DNA of 64,000 bases from Mesostigma viride (Eukaryota > Streptophyta > Mesostigmatophyceae > Mesostigmatales > Mesostigmataceae): NCBI GenBank assembly GCA_009746045.1, contig RPFO01002073.1, forward strand, positions 1-64,000. Direction: 5' to 3'. Positions within the stretch are counted from its first letter, which is position 1; each line of letters opens with the position of its first letter. Shown here in pieces: positions 28,955 through 41,100 of the stretch. Position numbers and translations under genes: made by a program. Below the pieces are notes generated by a model, which saw nothing but the letters and a program-made list of their open reading frames with translations, was not told the DNA's origin and made no database searches.

Positions 28955-31900
28955 CTAGCATGAATGTTGTTGACTCAGTTTCCGCAGCGCCTCCATTAGC
29001 AGGTCTGTCTGCTGCGGCATGCCGACTGAGACGCGGATGTACCCTCGGAGCTCCGGTTTGTCGTAGTGGCGGACCATGACGCCTTCCTTGGCCAGGTCAC
29101 GCTGCGGTCCATGTATAAGGCAGCATAGTCAAGAAACCAAGCCAGTGGAGCAGCCTGTCGTTAAATTCCAAAATGAAGATTCTAAAGCCATGCAGCCTAC
29201 CAGCACTGTGACAAAAGATGAAGCAGCACATGAGCCCCCACCCCCCAAAGAGATAAAATGGCATTGAAGCAAGCTTGAATGCACACCATGCACTTCCTTT
29301 CGTGTAATTATTTTTCTACTGAGATTAGCATAGTACTCCGTGGCATGTCCATGCGCATGACACGCAAGTACTTACTTACTCATGCACTTCCTGAGTAGCC
29401 TTGCCTAACAAAAACTCAACTCACGCACCACAAGGACGATTCAGGTTCATACAGCTAAATTGACTTCTTAGAATTCTTTCCCGGTACCCATGGATGACGG
29501 ACCACACATTGCAACGTGCTAATAAAAAGAAGCACCACACGCAGCGTCATCATGAGCGATGGTCAACACCACTTGAGGCTCTGCCAAGAGTTGATTGCGC
29601 CGCAACGCACCTTGAGCTGCCCTGCATCACGACCATCCACGCGGCACAGCACAAAGTTGGCGCTGCTCGGGTAGGGGTGCAGGAACGGGATCTCGGCCAG
29701 CAGGCGGCTCAGCCGGCCGCGCTCCGCTACCAGCTTGTCGCGCACCTCCTGCGCCACACGCGCGGGGGCCACCGGTGACCGGCGTCAGGCCAACCAGAGC
29801 ATGCAGGGAACATGAGTACACAAGTATCGTTAAGGAACCAGCGTGCAGCCCTGCACATGATGCTGGGGGCACCTTCCAGGGAAAGGGGGCGCAGGACCCG
29901 CATGCATGGTCGCAGGTCCACGTACATGGCCCGCATGGCCCACATGGCCAGATTGGCGCTGGTGAGTTCAACTAGTCCCACGTGATGTCATCATGCCTGC
30001 CTGCCCCCATCTCTGCCCATCGGCCTGCCCCGTCATGCATCTGTCACATGCACACCCGCGTGTCTGGCATTGGCAAGATTAAACGGGTTAGCTTTGGCAT
30101 TGGGCTAAACAACCGAGGACGGACGACGTGTGCATCAGCCCCTGTAAGTGAGATCTTCTGCCTGGAAGCCAGCAGCATGCACACCACAAGAGCAGCGATG
30201 AGATTGCTCCGCGCCCCAACCGCTAGCACGCACACGTACAGCAGCGGCGGACCCCTCCCATCCCCCCCCCTTTTACGCTGGGTCCCTGGCCTCACATCGA
30301 GGTACTTGCGATTGGAGAGCGCCGCGCAGGCCGCCACCTCGGCGCACACCGAGACGTTGTAGGGCTGCTTGGCGCGCCAGATATAGTTGATGATGGACAG
30401 GGGGAAGCTGCCGTAGCCTACGCGGATACCCGCAAGACCTGCCACATGGCACGCACACAGGCAACGGTGGCATGTGGCCACAGGGCAGTGCACGTGTGTG
30501 GTGTCAGGTGTCAGGTTGGCGCCGGCTAAGGGTGGTTCCAGCCCACATTGCCACCACTGGCCGAGGCCTTTGTGGGGAGTTGCCGCACCCGCCGTCCCCA
30601 CGCCCGCTGCCAGGAACTGCCCACCACCGCAACACGTGTGTGGTGGCCTAGCGAGGAAGCGTGTGCCTGCAGCGAGGGAACGCGACAGGGCAGCGCGGCC
30701 GTGTATGCAGTGACGTTTCCCAGCTGTTGAACGAGATTTATAGGGCAATGTCCAGCAAGAGACATCCAAGGTCCTTGTGTTCGACGAGAATATCATTGTA
30801 GTTGTATCATGGAAGTCGTATGGGCGTGCAGCGACGTATCATGAGGCCGGTGCTCACACCCGGCAACGGTGTGAGTAAAGCAAGGCAGGCAGTTGCAGGC
30901 GGCATCTTCCAAACACCCAGCTTAAGGCCAAAACTTAATGCATCGAGAAAAGAACACGTCATTGGATGTGTCTGTCACTTGGCAACGCAATCTCGCATAC
31001 CAAGTGGCTGGACTCCACCCCTGCAGGCGTAGCCTATACTCGTGCAAAAAAAGTGTAGACATAGACACACATCCCTCACCCCACGCTTGCTTAGCGTGCG
31101 CGGCACAATCATGTTCTCATCACCACGTTGTCTGTGCAGAGCAGGCATGTATTGTGGTGGCATGCATTGTGGTGGCATGCATTGTGGTGGCCCTCACCCG
31201 CACGCTTGCTGAACGTGCGCAGCACGATCAGGTTCTCGTACTTCTGAACCCACGACAGGCGCGACTCCTCCCCCGAGAACTCGATGTACGCCTCGTCCAG
31301 CACCACCAGCACGGGCAGCGCGAGAATGGCCTTCAGCTCGTCCTCAAAGATCATGCTGGCGCACAACGGCGACGGTGGTCGGATGATGAGGCATCGGTTT
31401 CGAAGGAAACGTTGTGCGTTGGGGGGTTCGGGAGAGATGGGAACGACAGCGTGGGCGCATGGGGCGGACATACGTCAGGGGTGGGGGTAGAGCAGGTCAG
31501 CTGGCCTGTGGGCCATGTCACGGTGCTGCCACCTCATAAAGTGCAACAACACCACCCACAATAACCCCCACAGCCGCCACCCGCCCCTGCCCATTCATAT
31601 GCAAGTGATGCATCGCCACATATTCCAAGTGGTTCAGCGCCGCCTAATCCAAGTCCTTCAGCGCTGCCTCCTGCTCGAGTCTCACCTGCCGTCCGGGTAG
31701 TTTGAGGGACATGCTCACCGGCCGTCCGGGTAGTTTGAGGGACATGCTCACCTGCCGTCCGGGTTGTTGGGGGACGTGAGGAAGACGATCTTTGGCTTGT
31801 GATTCTTCACGGCTTCGATGATGCGCGGCACGTCGAGGCTGAAGTCCGGGTAGCGGGGGACTGGCATGCGAGAAGGGGAGGAGAAGGGGGGGAGAAGGGG

Positions 31901-34900
31901 GGGAGAAGGGGGGGGAAGGGGGGGGAAGGGGGGAAGGGGGGCAAGGGGGCAGGCAAGGAGCAGCTCATAATCAACCACAATCAGGCAGACAGGCTTCCCA
32001 TGGTGGCAAAAGACCGCGTATGGCGCACACAGCGGAAGAGGGAGGACCGCGTATGGCGCACACAGCGTAAGAGGGAGGACCGCGTATGGCGCACACAGCG
32101 TAAGAGGGAGGACCGCGGTTGGTGCACACAGCGTAAGAGGGAGGACCGCGGTTGGCGCACACAGCGTAAGAGGGAGGACCGCGTATGGCGCACACAGCGT
32201 AAGAGGGAGGACCGCGTATGGCCCCACCGGCTCTCTCGACCCCCGCATGCAACCACCCCCCGCAGCCCATCCCACGCTGGGTGGCCTGGGGGTGCAAGCC
32301 AAAGATCTTTGCGCCACCCAGCACCCCACACGCGCACACACACACACACAGTCACACACAAGCAAACAGGGCATCCCAAGCATGGCACACGTCCCAGCAC
32401 ACAGCTGCCCCCCTTGAACAAAGTGAGAGGTGGAAAAATCGCCTCCCAAGTGGGAAACGAAAAATCGCGAAAGGAAACCGAGGGACACCGACAAGCTGCT
32501 GAGGGTGTGGGCGGGATGCGACGGATGCTGGGCAATTGTGGCAACGGCGGCGCGTGCATGGGGGGGCGGATGCTCCGGGGATCCAGGGGCCACCAGGTCC
32601 GTGCCAAGCATTATGCATCGCAAACACAGCAGACCGGCCCGTGCCCATTGTGGACCCCACATGTGCACACACAACCCAGGACTGCACCCCCTCCCCAGTG
32701 CCACCCCTCAACCCCCCCTCCAAGCATGTGTGCCCTCACCGGTGATCACACGCGCGTCGTTGACGTTGGCGTCGAACGCGTACATAGTGAACGTGGGTGG
32801 GCAGTCGAGGATGGCGTCGCCGGGGTCCAGCACGCAGCTGGTGTGGCGGTCCCGCCAAGAGACCATAAGAGGAGGAAGCGGCGATCGTCACCACATCACA
32901 TGAGGGGGAAGGACAGAACAGGAGAGCAGGAAACAGGGGGGGCAAGCGGTCCAATGCGTGCGCTCCACCCATCCGCATGTGAGGCGAGAACGAGCCGCAA
33001 GCACGAGAATGGCTTGCTGTGCAAGAACCGACAGCGAGAGCACAAGCGGGCATGCGACGGGATGCCGACGACAACATGCCACATCATCTGAAGGGTCATC
33101 TTGCCATATGCCGCGGGCTACACATGGGGGTGAGCACACCCAGAGTGGCTGTAGGCACCAAGGGCATGTTGGCATTCTGGGCATGTGGGCATTCTGGGCA
33201 TGTGGGCATTCTGGGCATGTGGGCATTCTGGGCATTCTGGGCATGCACTTTGCCTCCCCTATACAGCCTGCACATCCCTATGGAGCTGTCTACAAACCGC
33301 TCACCCCTGTTGCTTCCCATGTACCTGACATCCTTACCGCCGCACTGCCTCCCATTCATGTCAGCCACACGAGCGCCCCGTGATGTAGCAAAACACCGCG
33401 ACATCGGCCCCAAGTCGTGCATCGCCTGCAACATCTATCGCCGGGCGTCGCTCCTCTACCCCATTCCACGTGTGCCATTGTGACGCAGTCAAGTAGTTTA
33501 ACTAGTTTATGGGTGCCTTCGGCGGGCACGCATATGCCTGTGACCCCTGCCCCCCCCCCCCCCCCCCCCACTCCCCCCTCAACGCGCCGGTGTCAACCTT
33601 GTCAACAGCGTCATCGCATCATAAAGGCCTGCACCCCCTTCATTACCGCAAGATGACACCTATTTCCCCCTCAATGCATGCTGAGGTCGATGAACTCATC
33701 AGCACATGACGTGCCATCACCGCTGGTCCCCACCCCCCTTCTACACGCACCGCATGATAAGGTCGATCAGCTCATCGGCGCCGCACCCCACCAGCAGGTG
33801 TTTTGCCGGCACGCCCGTGTCCTCCTCCAGTGCGGCGCGCAGGCGGCGGCTCTCCGGGTCCGGGTAGATGTTTGGCCAGGACATGGAGCCCAGTGCGGCA
33901 AGCACCTGCACAAATGGGGGGGGGAAGGAGGGGACGTGAAGGGTAGAGGGAGGAGGTGAGGGGTAGAGGGAGGAGGTGAGGGGGAGATGTTGGGCCACGA
34001 CATGGAGCCCAGCGCGGCAAGCACCTGCACGAATAAAGGGGGGGATGAGGAGGGGAGGTGAGGGGTAGAGGGAAGAGGTGAGGGGTAGAGGGAGGAGGAC
34101 GGGTAGAGAGAGGAGGTGAGGGGGAGATGTTTGGCCATGACATGGCGCCCAGCGTGGCAAGCACCAGCACGCGCAGGGGAGGGGCGGTGAGGAGGGGAGG
34201 GAAAAGGAAGACAGGAGGAAAACAAGATGCTAAGGGTGAGGGAAGAAGCAAGTGGGAGATGGGGGGAGAACGAGATGAGGAAAGGGGGAGAACGAGACAT
34301 GAAGGGGAAGCCGCGGAAGAGAGAAAAGGGAGGATAGGGGTGGGGTGGGGCCTTGCCCAAGGGAAGAGACATGGACGGGTGTGGTGTTCAGAAACAGGTT
34401 GCACGGGGCTAAAACAAAGGGTGCAGGACTACACCATGGGCGCCTCCAAGCCACCAATAGCCGGGTGGCAAAAGCACCAAGCACCAAGCAGCAGCACAGC
34501 CAGCCTAAGCATCCCGCGGTGGTGTGCTGGAGGAAGCAATTGCGGTGCTGGTGGAGGAAGCAGAAAACCTCAGGGGGTGGCCTGTACCTTTAGCGTTAAT
34601 AGTCCCTGTAGTGGTAACAGTAGAAGTAAGATACCTTGAATGGTGGCCCGTACCTACAACGTCGGAGTCACTATAAACACAATAGCATTTCTTCTGGTGA
34701 TGGCCCGTACCCATCTCAAGTGGCCGCCTGTAGCCCTACCAGCACAACCATGCCTCGGGCGGTGGCCCGTACCCTACCAGCACAACCATGCCTCGGGCGG
34801 TGGCCCGTACCCTACCAGCACAACCATGCCTCGGGCGGTGGCCCGTACCCTACCAGCACAACCATGCCTCGGGCGGTGGCCCGTACCCTACCAGCACAAC

Positions 34901-36775
34901 CATGCCTCGGGCGGTGGCCCGTACCCTACCAGCACAACCATGCCTCGGGCGGTGGCCCGTACCCTACCAGCACAACCATGCCTCGGGCGGTGGCCCGTAC
35001 CTACCAGCACAACCATGCCTCGGGCGGTGGCCCCTACCCTACCAGCACAACCATGCCTCGGGCGGTGGCCCGTACCCTACCAGCACAACCATGCCTCGGG
35101 CGGTGGCCCGTACCCTACCAGCACAACCATGCCTCGGGCGGTGGCCCGTACCCTACCAGCACAACCATGCCTCGGGCGGTGGCCCGTACCCTACCAGCAC
35201 AACCATGCCTCGGGCGGTGGCCCGTACCCTACCAGCACAACCATGCCTCGGGCGGTGGCCCGTACCCTACCAGCACAACCATGCCTCGGGCGGTGGCCCG
35301 TACCCTACCAGCACAACCATGCCTCGGGCGGTGGCCCGTACCCTACCAGCACAACCATGCCTCGGGCGGTGGCCCGTACCCTACCAGCACAACCATGCCT
35401 CGGGCGGTGGCCCGTACCCTACCAGCACAACCATGCCTCGGGCGGTGGCCCGTACCCTACCAGCACAACCATGCCTCGGGCGGTGGCCCGTACCCTACCA
35501 GCACAACCATGCCTCGGGCGGTGGCCCGTACCCTACCAGCACAACCATGCCTCGGGCGGTGGCCCGTACCCTACCAGCACAACCATGCCTCGGGCGGTGG
35601 CCCCTATGTACCTCGGGTGGTGGCCCGTACGGGTTCTCGTTCGCGTCCAGCTTGACGATGTCCTTGGGTGCACGGCCCATGCGCTCGGACAGGACCTGGT
35701 GATGCCGCGGTGGGGTTGTGTGGGGAGTAGGGGTTGTTGTTGCGATGGTGGGGTTGTGTAGGGAGTAGGGGGGGGTGTTGCGATGGTGGGGTTGTGTGGG
35801 GAGTAGGGGGTGATGTTGCGATGGTGGGGTTGTGTGGGGAGTAGGGGGTGAGGGGCACGCATGCACCCGATGGCATCAACCCCAGTTCGAAATAGCCATG
35901 AATACTGCACACGGTCATCATGATTGGGCGCCATGTCTTCCTGACAACCACCACGCTCACATCCCATTTGCTGCTGCACCTCACCTATATTACACCGAGG
36001 GAGACGGCGGTTGTCCAAGCCAAACAATAGACAACAGGTGGGTGTAGTTGGGGAGCAAGCCAAGACCTTCGTTGGTGCTCTGGCGCGAGGGATAGAAGCC
36101 AGGTAGGTAGGTTATCGCAGCATGCACACTGCGCCTGAACCAGAGCCGTCCCGCATCCAGACAAACGGATGGGCAAGTTGGAACGCAGGACGGGTTACTT
36201 AGGCAGGTGACTAGGGCTGCAAGGAGGGAGATGGAGCCATACATGCTGGATAGGCCACCTTGGCGTCGACCTTTACTGGCCGCGTAGCATTGCTATACAA
36301 CGAGGACTGTGCATCACCACAGGCCTCGGCCCTGATGCGACAAGCAGTCTCCGACGTCGCCTACATTTGCCGCGGCTTAACTTTACTTGCCGGAGTCCGT
36401 GTGATTTGCTGCTGTGCGCCATTACCGGAGTATAGCACTCTTGTTAAGGTTTACATGCATCCGCATACCATCCCCGGAAAGGATAAAGCGCATACAACTA
36501 ACCTCGAACGGCTCGATTGGAGTGTAGGGCGCCAGAGTCAACATGTGTGGTCGCAGGTAGCTCTCGCCAGACACTTGAGCCTTTGTCTTATTACTCATTT
36601 CCGCGGATGCCATGCAAACAGCGTTCAACCGGTTAAGCGACGAGGACTGCCTATAACCCTGCGAGGTTTTCAATTGCTGAGGTGCAATAGCTCTACCTTG
36701 TGACAGGATTGCCGTCCTGGGACACAAGCCAGAGGTGATGCCGCCTACAGGCAGCGGCAAGAAAGCGGTTGACAT
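28955..36775 (-). CDS. HISC: histidinol-phosphate aminotransferase, plastid-targeted, 9 exons
   Basis: A PLP enzyme of histidine biosynthesis (imidazole-acetol phosphate to histidinol phosphate). Exons in transcript order: 36503-36775, 35612-35695, 33751-33905, 32740-32837, 31752-31860, 31198-31355, 30296-30438, 29611-29748, 28955-29101. All phases agree, giving 434 residues. The first 60 or so residues are transit-like ([16 protein letters not shown]...). Then come [78 protein letters not shown], the DEAYIEF motif (about 260) and [18 protein letters not shown] with the PLP-binding Lys at about 290. The end is [13 protein letters not shown] with TAG at 28955-28957. All catalytic landmarks are present. 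Introns carry several arrays built from its own exon ends. Confidence 0.93.
29298..29375. repeat. dispersed repeat, copy 2 of 2
   Basis: Matches 26505-26595 with small deletions. It lies inside HisC intron 8. Confidence 0.65.
31684..31756 (-). repeat. tandem copies of HisC exon 5 end and donor
   Basis: CTGCCGTCCGGGTAGTTTGA and GGGACATGCTCACC repeat with a period of about 33 bp. Two decoy copies (donors near 31687 and 31718) precede the true donor at 31752. Decoys encode a variant of the exon end (NYPDG for NNPDG) and keep GTGAG. Confidence 0.85.
31865..31955. repeat. G/A-rich polypurine tract
   Basis: Repeated GGGGGGAGAAG and GGGGGGAAGG units just beyond the acceptor of HisC exon 5. On the transcribed strand this is a long polypyrimidine tract in front of the acceptor. 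Confidence 0.75.
32005..32225. repeat. 33-bp minisatellite in HisC intron 4
   Basis: About 7 units of GTATGGCGCACACAGCGTAA followed by GAGGGAGGACCGC; two units read GTTGGTGCAC or GTTGGCGCAC. The frame is open on both strands because 33 is a multiple of three. Confidence 0.9.
33168..33245. repeat. 17-bp minisatellite
   Basis: Alternating GGGCATTCT and GGGCATGT blocks, about 4.5 units, in HisC intron 3. Confidence 0.85.
33890..34175 (-). repeat. tandem copies of HisC exon 3 start and acceptor
   Basis: The exon 3 beginning (encoding [13 protein letters not shown]) occurs at 33905, again near 34026 and again near 34165, followed each time by polypyrimidine sequence on the transcribed strand. 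The middle copy keeps the TGCAG acceptor; the outermost reads GCTG. Confidence 0.85.
34740..35625 (-). repeat. 38-bp minisatellite derived from HisC exon 2 end
   Basis: About 23 units of CCTCGGGCGGTGGCCCGTAC followed by CCTACCAGCACAACCATG. The first block is the HisC exon 2 terminus (CCTCGGGTGGTGGCCCGTAC at 35612-35631, encoding YGPPPE) with one substitution. In the array units the donor GT is replaced by GC (GAG|GCATGG against the true GAG|GTACAT). One unit is 37 bp (near 35000). Confidence 0.92.
35700..35850. repeat. ~38-bp G-rich repeat beside HisC exon 2 acceptor
   Basis: About four units containing TTGCGATGGTGGGGTTGTGT and GGGGAGTAGGGG. On the transcribed strand these are C-rich and form the polypyrimidine region before the acceptor at 35696. 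Confidence 0.8.
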
Positions 36776-38168
36776 GGCCAGCTAACTTGTCTGCCTATCG
36801 CCGAGCACAGCTCAGCGTGGCGTGACAAAAGCTACCTTTAAATGCTCGTGGTGATCCCCTTCAAGCCGAGTCGTCAATATATTATGGCCGAATGCAAGCA
36901 AGGAACATATTTTCCCTTGCCCGCGGCGGCAGGTGCCCTCCTACGGCTGACACGTGGACGCATAATATTGACAGCCAGGCCCTGCCTACGGTCAGTAAGC
37001 CAGTACAAGCCACTGAAGCCAGTATAGTGAGCATTGAACTGTACGGAAATCCTTCTGCCACTTAGCTTCCCGAACCTGTCCCGAAGGCATTGTCGGGAAT
37101 GCCCTGCGCGATGAAGAAATCAGGTATGGGCGTCGTGGCTTCCCTAATTTAGTTATTAGGAAAATGCGCTCCGCCGGATTAATGGCAAGCTAACTCTTTG
37201 ATGGCCATATTGCTTGACAGACGTGTGTTCTCGACGGTCATATCGCGGCTTCTTGCGCCTGCGGGCCATAGCTAGCACGCCAAAGAAAGGAGATTTGGAG
37301 AGGAATTGGGACGAAAACGCCATGGTTACTAGTAAAGAACTAGTTCATTCTCCAGGAGCCTGCTCGGGCAATGCGTGGCGTATTGTGTGTTTACATGCCT
37401 TCAAAAGGTTTTTGTAACTGGTTGCGTTAGTTTAGTTTTTATCATCCGGCGATTGCACAGCTGTAAGAATTGCCGCGTTGGGGGGTCGATAGAGCAATAT
37501 TGCCGTGCTCTTCCGACAGTTGATGTCACAGCGGCCTACAACGTTACACAAAAGTTGTGGGAAAACTTGAAGAGCGACTTGAGTCGATGTTATTTGTCTT
37601 CAAGGCCTAAATTATAATGTGAATCAATATGAAGAGCATGCTATTATAATGCAGCCACTTTCCACGAGTTCAACAAAAAGTTCGCACTAGATGCCAAACG
37701 TAGGTCTTGGCATCGCATAGCGTGTCGTATATGCTAGCAGAATGCCAGTTTAAGGGATGAGGGAGCCAGGGTTACATGCTGTGTCAGGACATTCGTTATT
37801 AGTACCCGCTTGCACGGATGGTGAGATTGGCAGCAGCAATTATAGTTGCGTCACTGACGCGTCGGCTGTTGCAGCACCACCGGCTGGTGGTTCTGTTGTC
37901 TGACACGTGGTGGCCAGCTGGAGCTGGTTTTCTCAACCAGCACTGGAGCGAACAACAAGGTGCTTTCTAGCGATATTGGCAAAACGTGATATACCATACA
38001 GGCACAGTAAGTACGTCTCAGCAAGCACGCTGGCTCAAAATACACATGACCAGCTTATTTATTCAAAGCAAGTTTATTAATTCACAACTGCTTACTTTAC
38101 TTATTCTACCTACTGTGGAATCCTGCCGTTCCATGAAAGACTAGATCGAGGACTTCGTTTATTCCTAT
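36776..38168. other. intergenic between HisC start and GT29 stop
   Basis: No convincing gene. Only short unconserved frames occur. It should contain the HisC promoter and the 3' untranslated region of the GT29 gene. Confidence 0.5.
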
Positions 38169-41100
38169 CTAATCCTCTGGCTCGTAGTCACTGTCATCCT
38201 CACTTGCTTCCGAGGGCTTTGCCTTTTCCGTCCACTCATACTCTCCCTGCTCCTCCCCCTCCTCGCCCTCGTCCCCTTCCTCCCCTTCCTCCGATGCCTC
38301 GCTCAGAAAGCCGTCCTTAACTGACCCGCCCCCAAACAAGGGTAGTGATTGGCCGCGTATCAACCCTTGGGATGCGTCCGCACGGACACCGCTGCCGGCC
38401 GGCTGTGACCATCTCGTCGCGGGCACGCTGGTCGCGCCCGCTGCGTTGCCACCTCCGCTAGACCCACCCCCGTGGCTATGTTTACGGCCATGCCCCTTGC
38501 GGCGACCACCCCCATGCACGCTCGCCTTGCTGCCGGCACCGCTCTTCTCCACAAAGCCAGCCCTGGCCCATTCGGGTGGATTGGCAATCAGCTCTGACGG
38601 CACATCATCCATGCTGGCACACGGCTGGCCCTCGGTCTTCCACGTCTTGGGACAGCGACTAGCATACGGGCCCCCTGGGCAAGACACCTCGCGCGGGCAC
38701 TTGTGGAAACACGTGTAGTTGAGATGGGCGTGGCAAAAGCCCGGCAGTGCCATGGGCGTGGGCAAATTGTCGCCGCACGCGCACATGCTGCCAGCGGCGC
38801 AACTGTGGCAGGGCACGCCGCTCTCTGCCTGGCACCCTGGCACGCATGGATGCGCGAGCGTGATGAGCCCCGCGCGCGCCAGCACAAGGATGTTGTGGTA
38901 CTCGGCGTTGTAGTCGTGGATGCTCTCGCGACCAGACAGGGGCACCTCGGCGTTGAAGTAGTGGTGGGGGATGGAGTGGCCCTCGCGGAAGTGGAAGCCA
39001 TAGATGTCCAGGTGTGCGCACAGCTGGCAACCGGCACATGAGGCGAGCGGCAACACCATGGCACACGTGGATTGGTTATCGCGTGTTGGTTATCATGGGA
39101 GGGTTCACTATGGGAGGGTCACTATGGGAGGGGTAGCAGAGGGCAGCATGCACCAAGCAACCACGATGAGGACGGGGGAGGGGAAAGGGCAGTGGCGAGA
39201 GGCTTTGTGCAGCCAAAGGTCCCCTTTCACAATACCTCTACCCAACGCCACAGCGGTAGTGCGGAACACGCCCTTCCTGTGTCCAGTACAAGCTACACAT
39301 CCTTTCTGCGGCCTGTCCATTCTGCCCATATTGTCCAACACCCGCATCAACAGGGGCACCCCCAGGCTAGAATCTTCCTTGCCAGCTTGCCTCATTCATA
39401 CCACAGCCACCAAGAAGGAAGCGCGACCGCTGGCGCTATGAAACCAGCGCCCACATCGTCGCGCCCAACAGCGCGGCGCGTGGGCAGGCTGTCTCACTTA
39501 AGGCAGGGAGTCAACAGCTTTGCATGGCAACCAAAGTGCAACGCAAACGGGTTGAATTCCAAACTCTTGAGCTGACATCAACGTGCACCAACCCACAGCT
39601 GTAGACCAGGGCGTGTGCACGCAACCCCCTTACCTGCAGGCCGAAGAAGATGGCGAAGTACCCCCCCGTGGGCAGCACCGGTATGTTGGAGGAGACATAG
39701 CCCGTGAAGTCGGTGTCAAACACAAACAGCTTGTCGTGCCTCCGCGCGTTGCGCTCCTGCAGGTAGCGGAACAGCCCGTTCTTGCTCTGCATCTGCTGCA
39801 CGCGCACCTCGCCCCCCTCCACGAACCCGATGTGCTGCGTGTTTACAAAGCGGAAGGTGGTCCGCGTGCCCACGTGGTCGCCGTAGTGCGCCGCCACATC
39901 GCGCGCTGCCTCCACGCCGTTCTTGGCGCGCGGGCGGGTAGGCGCGCTGGACACCAACCGGGAGAGCATGAACCGGGTGATCAACACAGAACATTTGGGA
40001 GAAGATCAACCAGGTGATGGCGAGGTGGCCATGGGGAGCACGTACGGCAAGACGGCGACGTGGTCACAATGTCAGCACTTGGTGACGTGGAGATCTTGTG
40101 ACGAGAAGATGGGGGGGATGACGTGGTGGGTTGGGCGGCTCATGCCAGCATGTCAGCTACGGTAGCCATAGAAGGCACACCATGCCATGGACACAACCCA
40201 GTGGGCGCACCTGTGGAAGCCGATCAAGCCACTGGCCACTGTCACCCACATGTGGAAGCGAAGGATGATGCCACCCATCTGTTTACCGTATGATCATGCC
40301 ACAAACCTGCCACATCAAACCACGGTCCCTAGCGCACGTTGTTGAAGGGAATGGCCACGCATCCCACCCGTGGAAGCCTATCACAACACGGCTAGCTGCC
40401 ACCTACCTGTTGAAGCGAATGACCATGCCTCCTGGCTTTACCTGTTGAAGCGTATGACCATGTCGTGCGCGTCAATGGCAGGCCCGTCCGCATAAATCAT
40501 GGAGAGGCCCGAACTGCCCACGATCGCGCAGGTGTTGAACACGGCACCCGCGAGCGGGTCCTGTTCCGGCATCAGCGCCAGCATCATGGGCGTGATCACT
40601 GTCTTCAACTCGTCGGCCGCGGCGCGCGACTTGTTGAGTGCGCGCAGCATCTTCTTTTCTGCGTCCACGGCCTCCAGCAGTGGCGCAAACAGCGTGTGCG
40701 TCTTACCGTGCGACTGGCGGGGAGAGGCGGTGGAGAGGGGGTGGAGAAGAGGCAGCCGGGGAAAAGCCCCACAAACACAGCGCCAGGATCATGCCGCCAG
40801 GGGGTGGAACAGGGTGGCAGCACAGGTAGTGGGGAAGAAGCACGAGTCACGATCCACGCTGCACCGGTGGGGGGAGCAAACAGCGGCTACAATTTCTGCT
40901 TATATCCTAGACCCGAGTTGCATCAACATCCATCCCACATGTGTGCCACCGCCATGTCACGCCGATTGCTTTGTCACGCGTGCATCACCATGACCCCCTG
41001 ACGTCGTTGTGGGACCATCCAGCAAGCTTCCCCCCCTTCCTCTCCCTTCTCTCCCCTGCGTGCCGCCCCACCCCCCACGCACACACGTGCCGCACCTGCT

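Noticed and set aside
34636-35761. Long ORFs over the 38-bp array
   Set aside because: The array lies inside HisC intron 2 and derives from the exon end; frames are by-products of the repeat.
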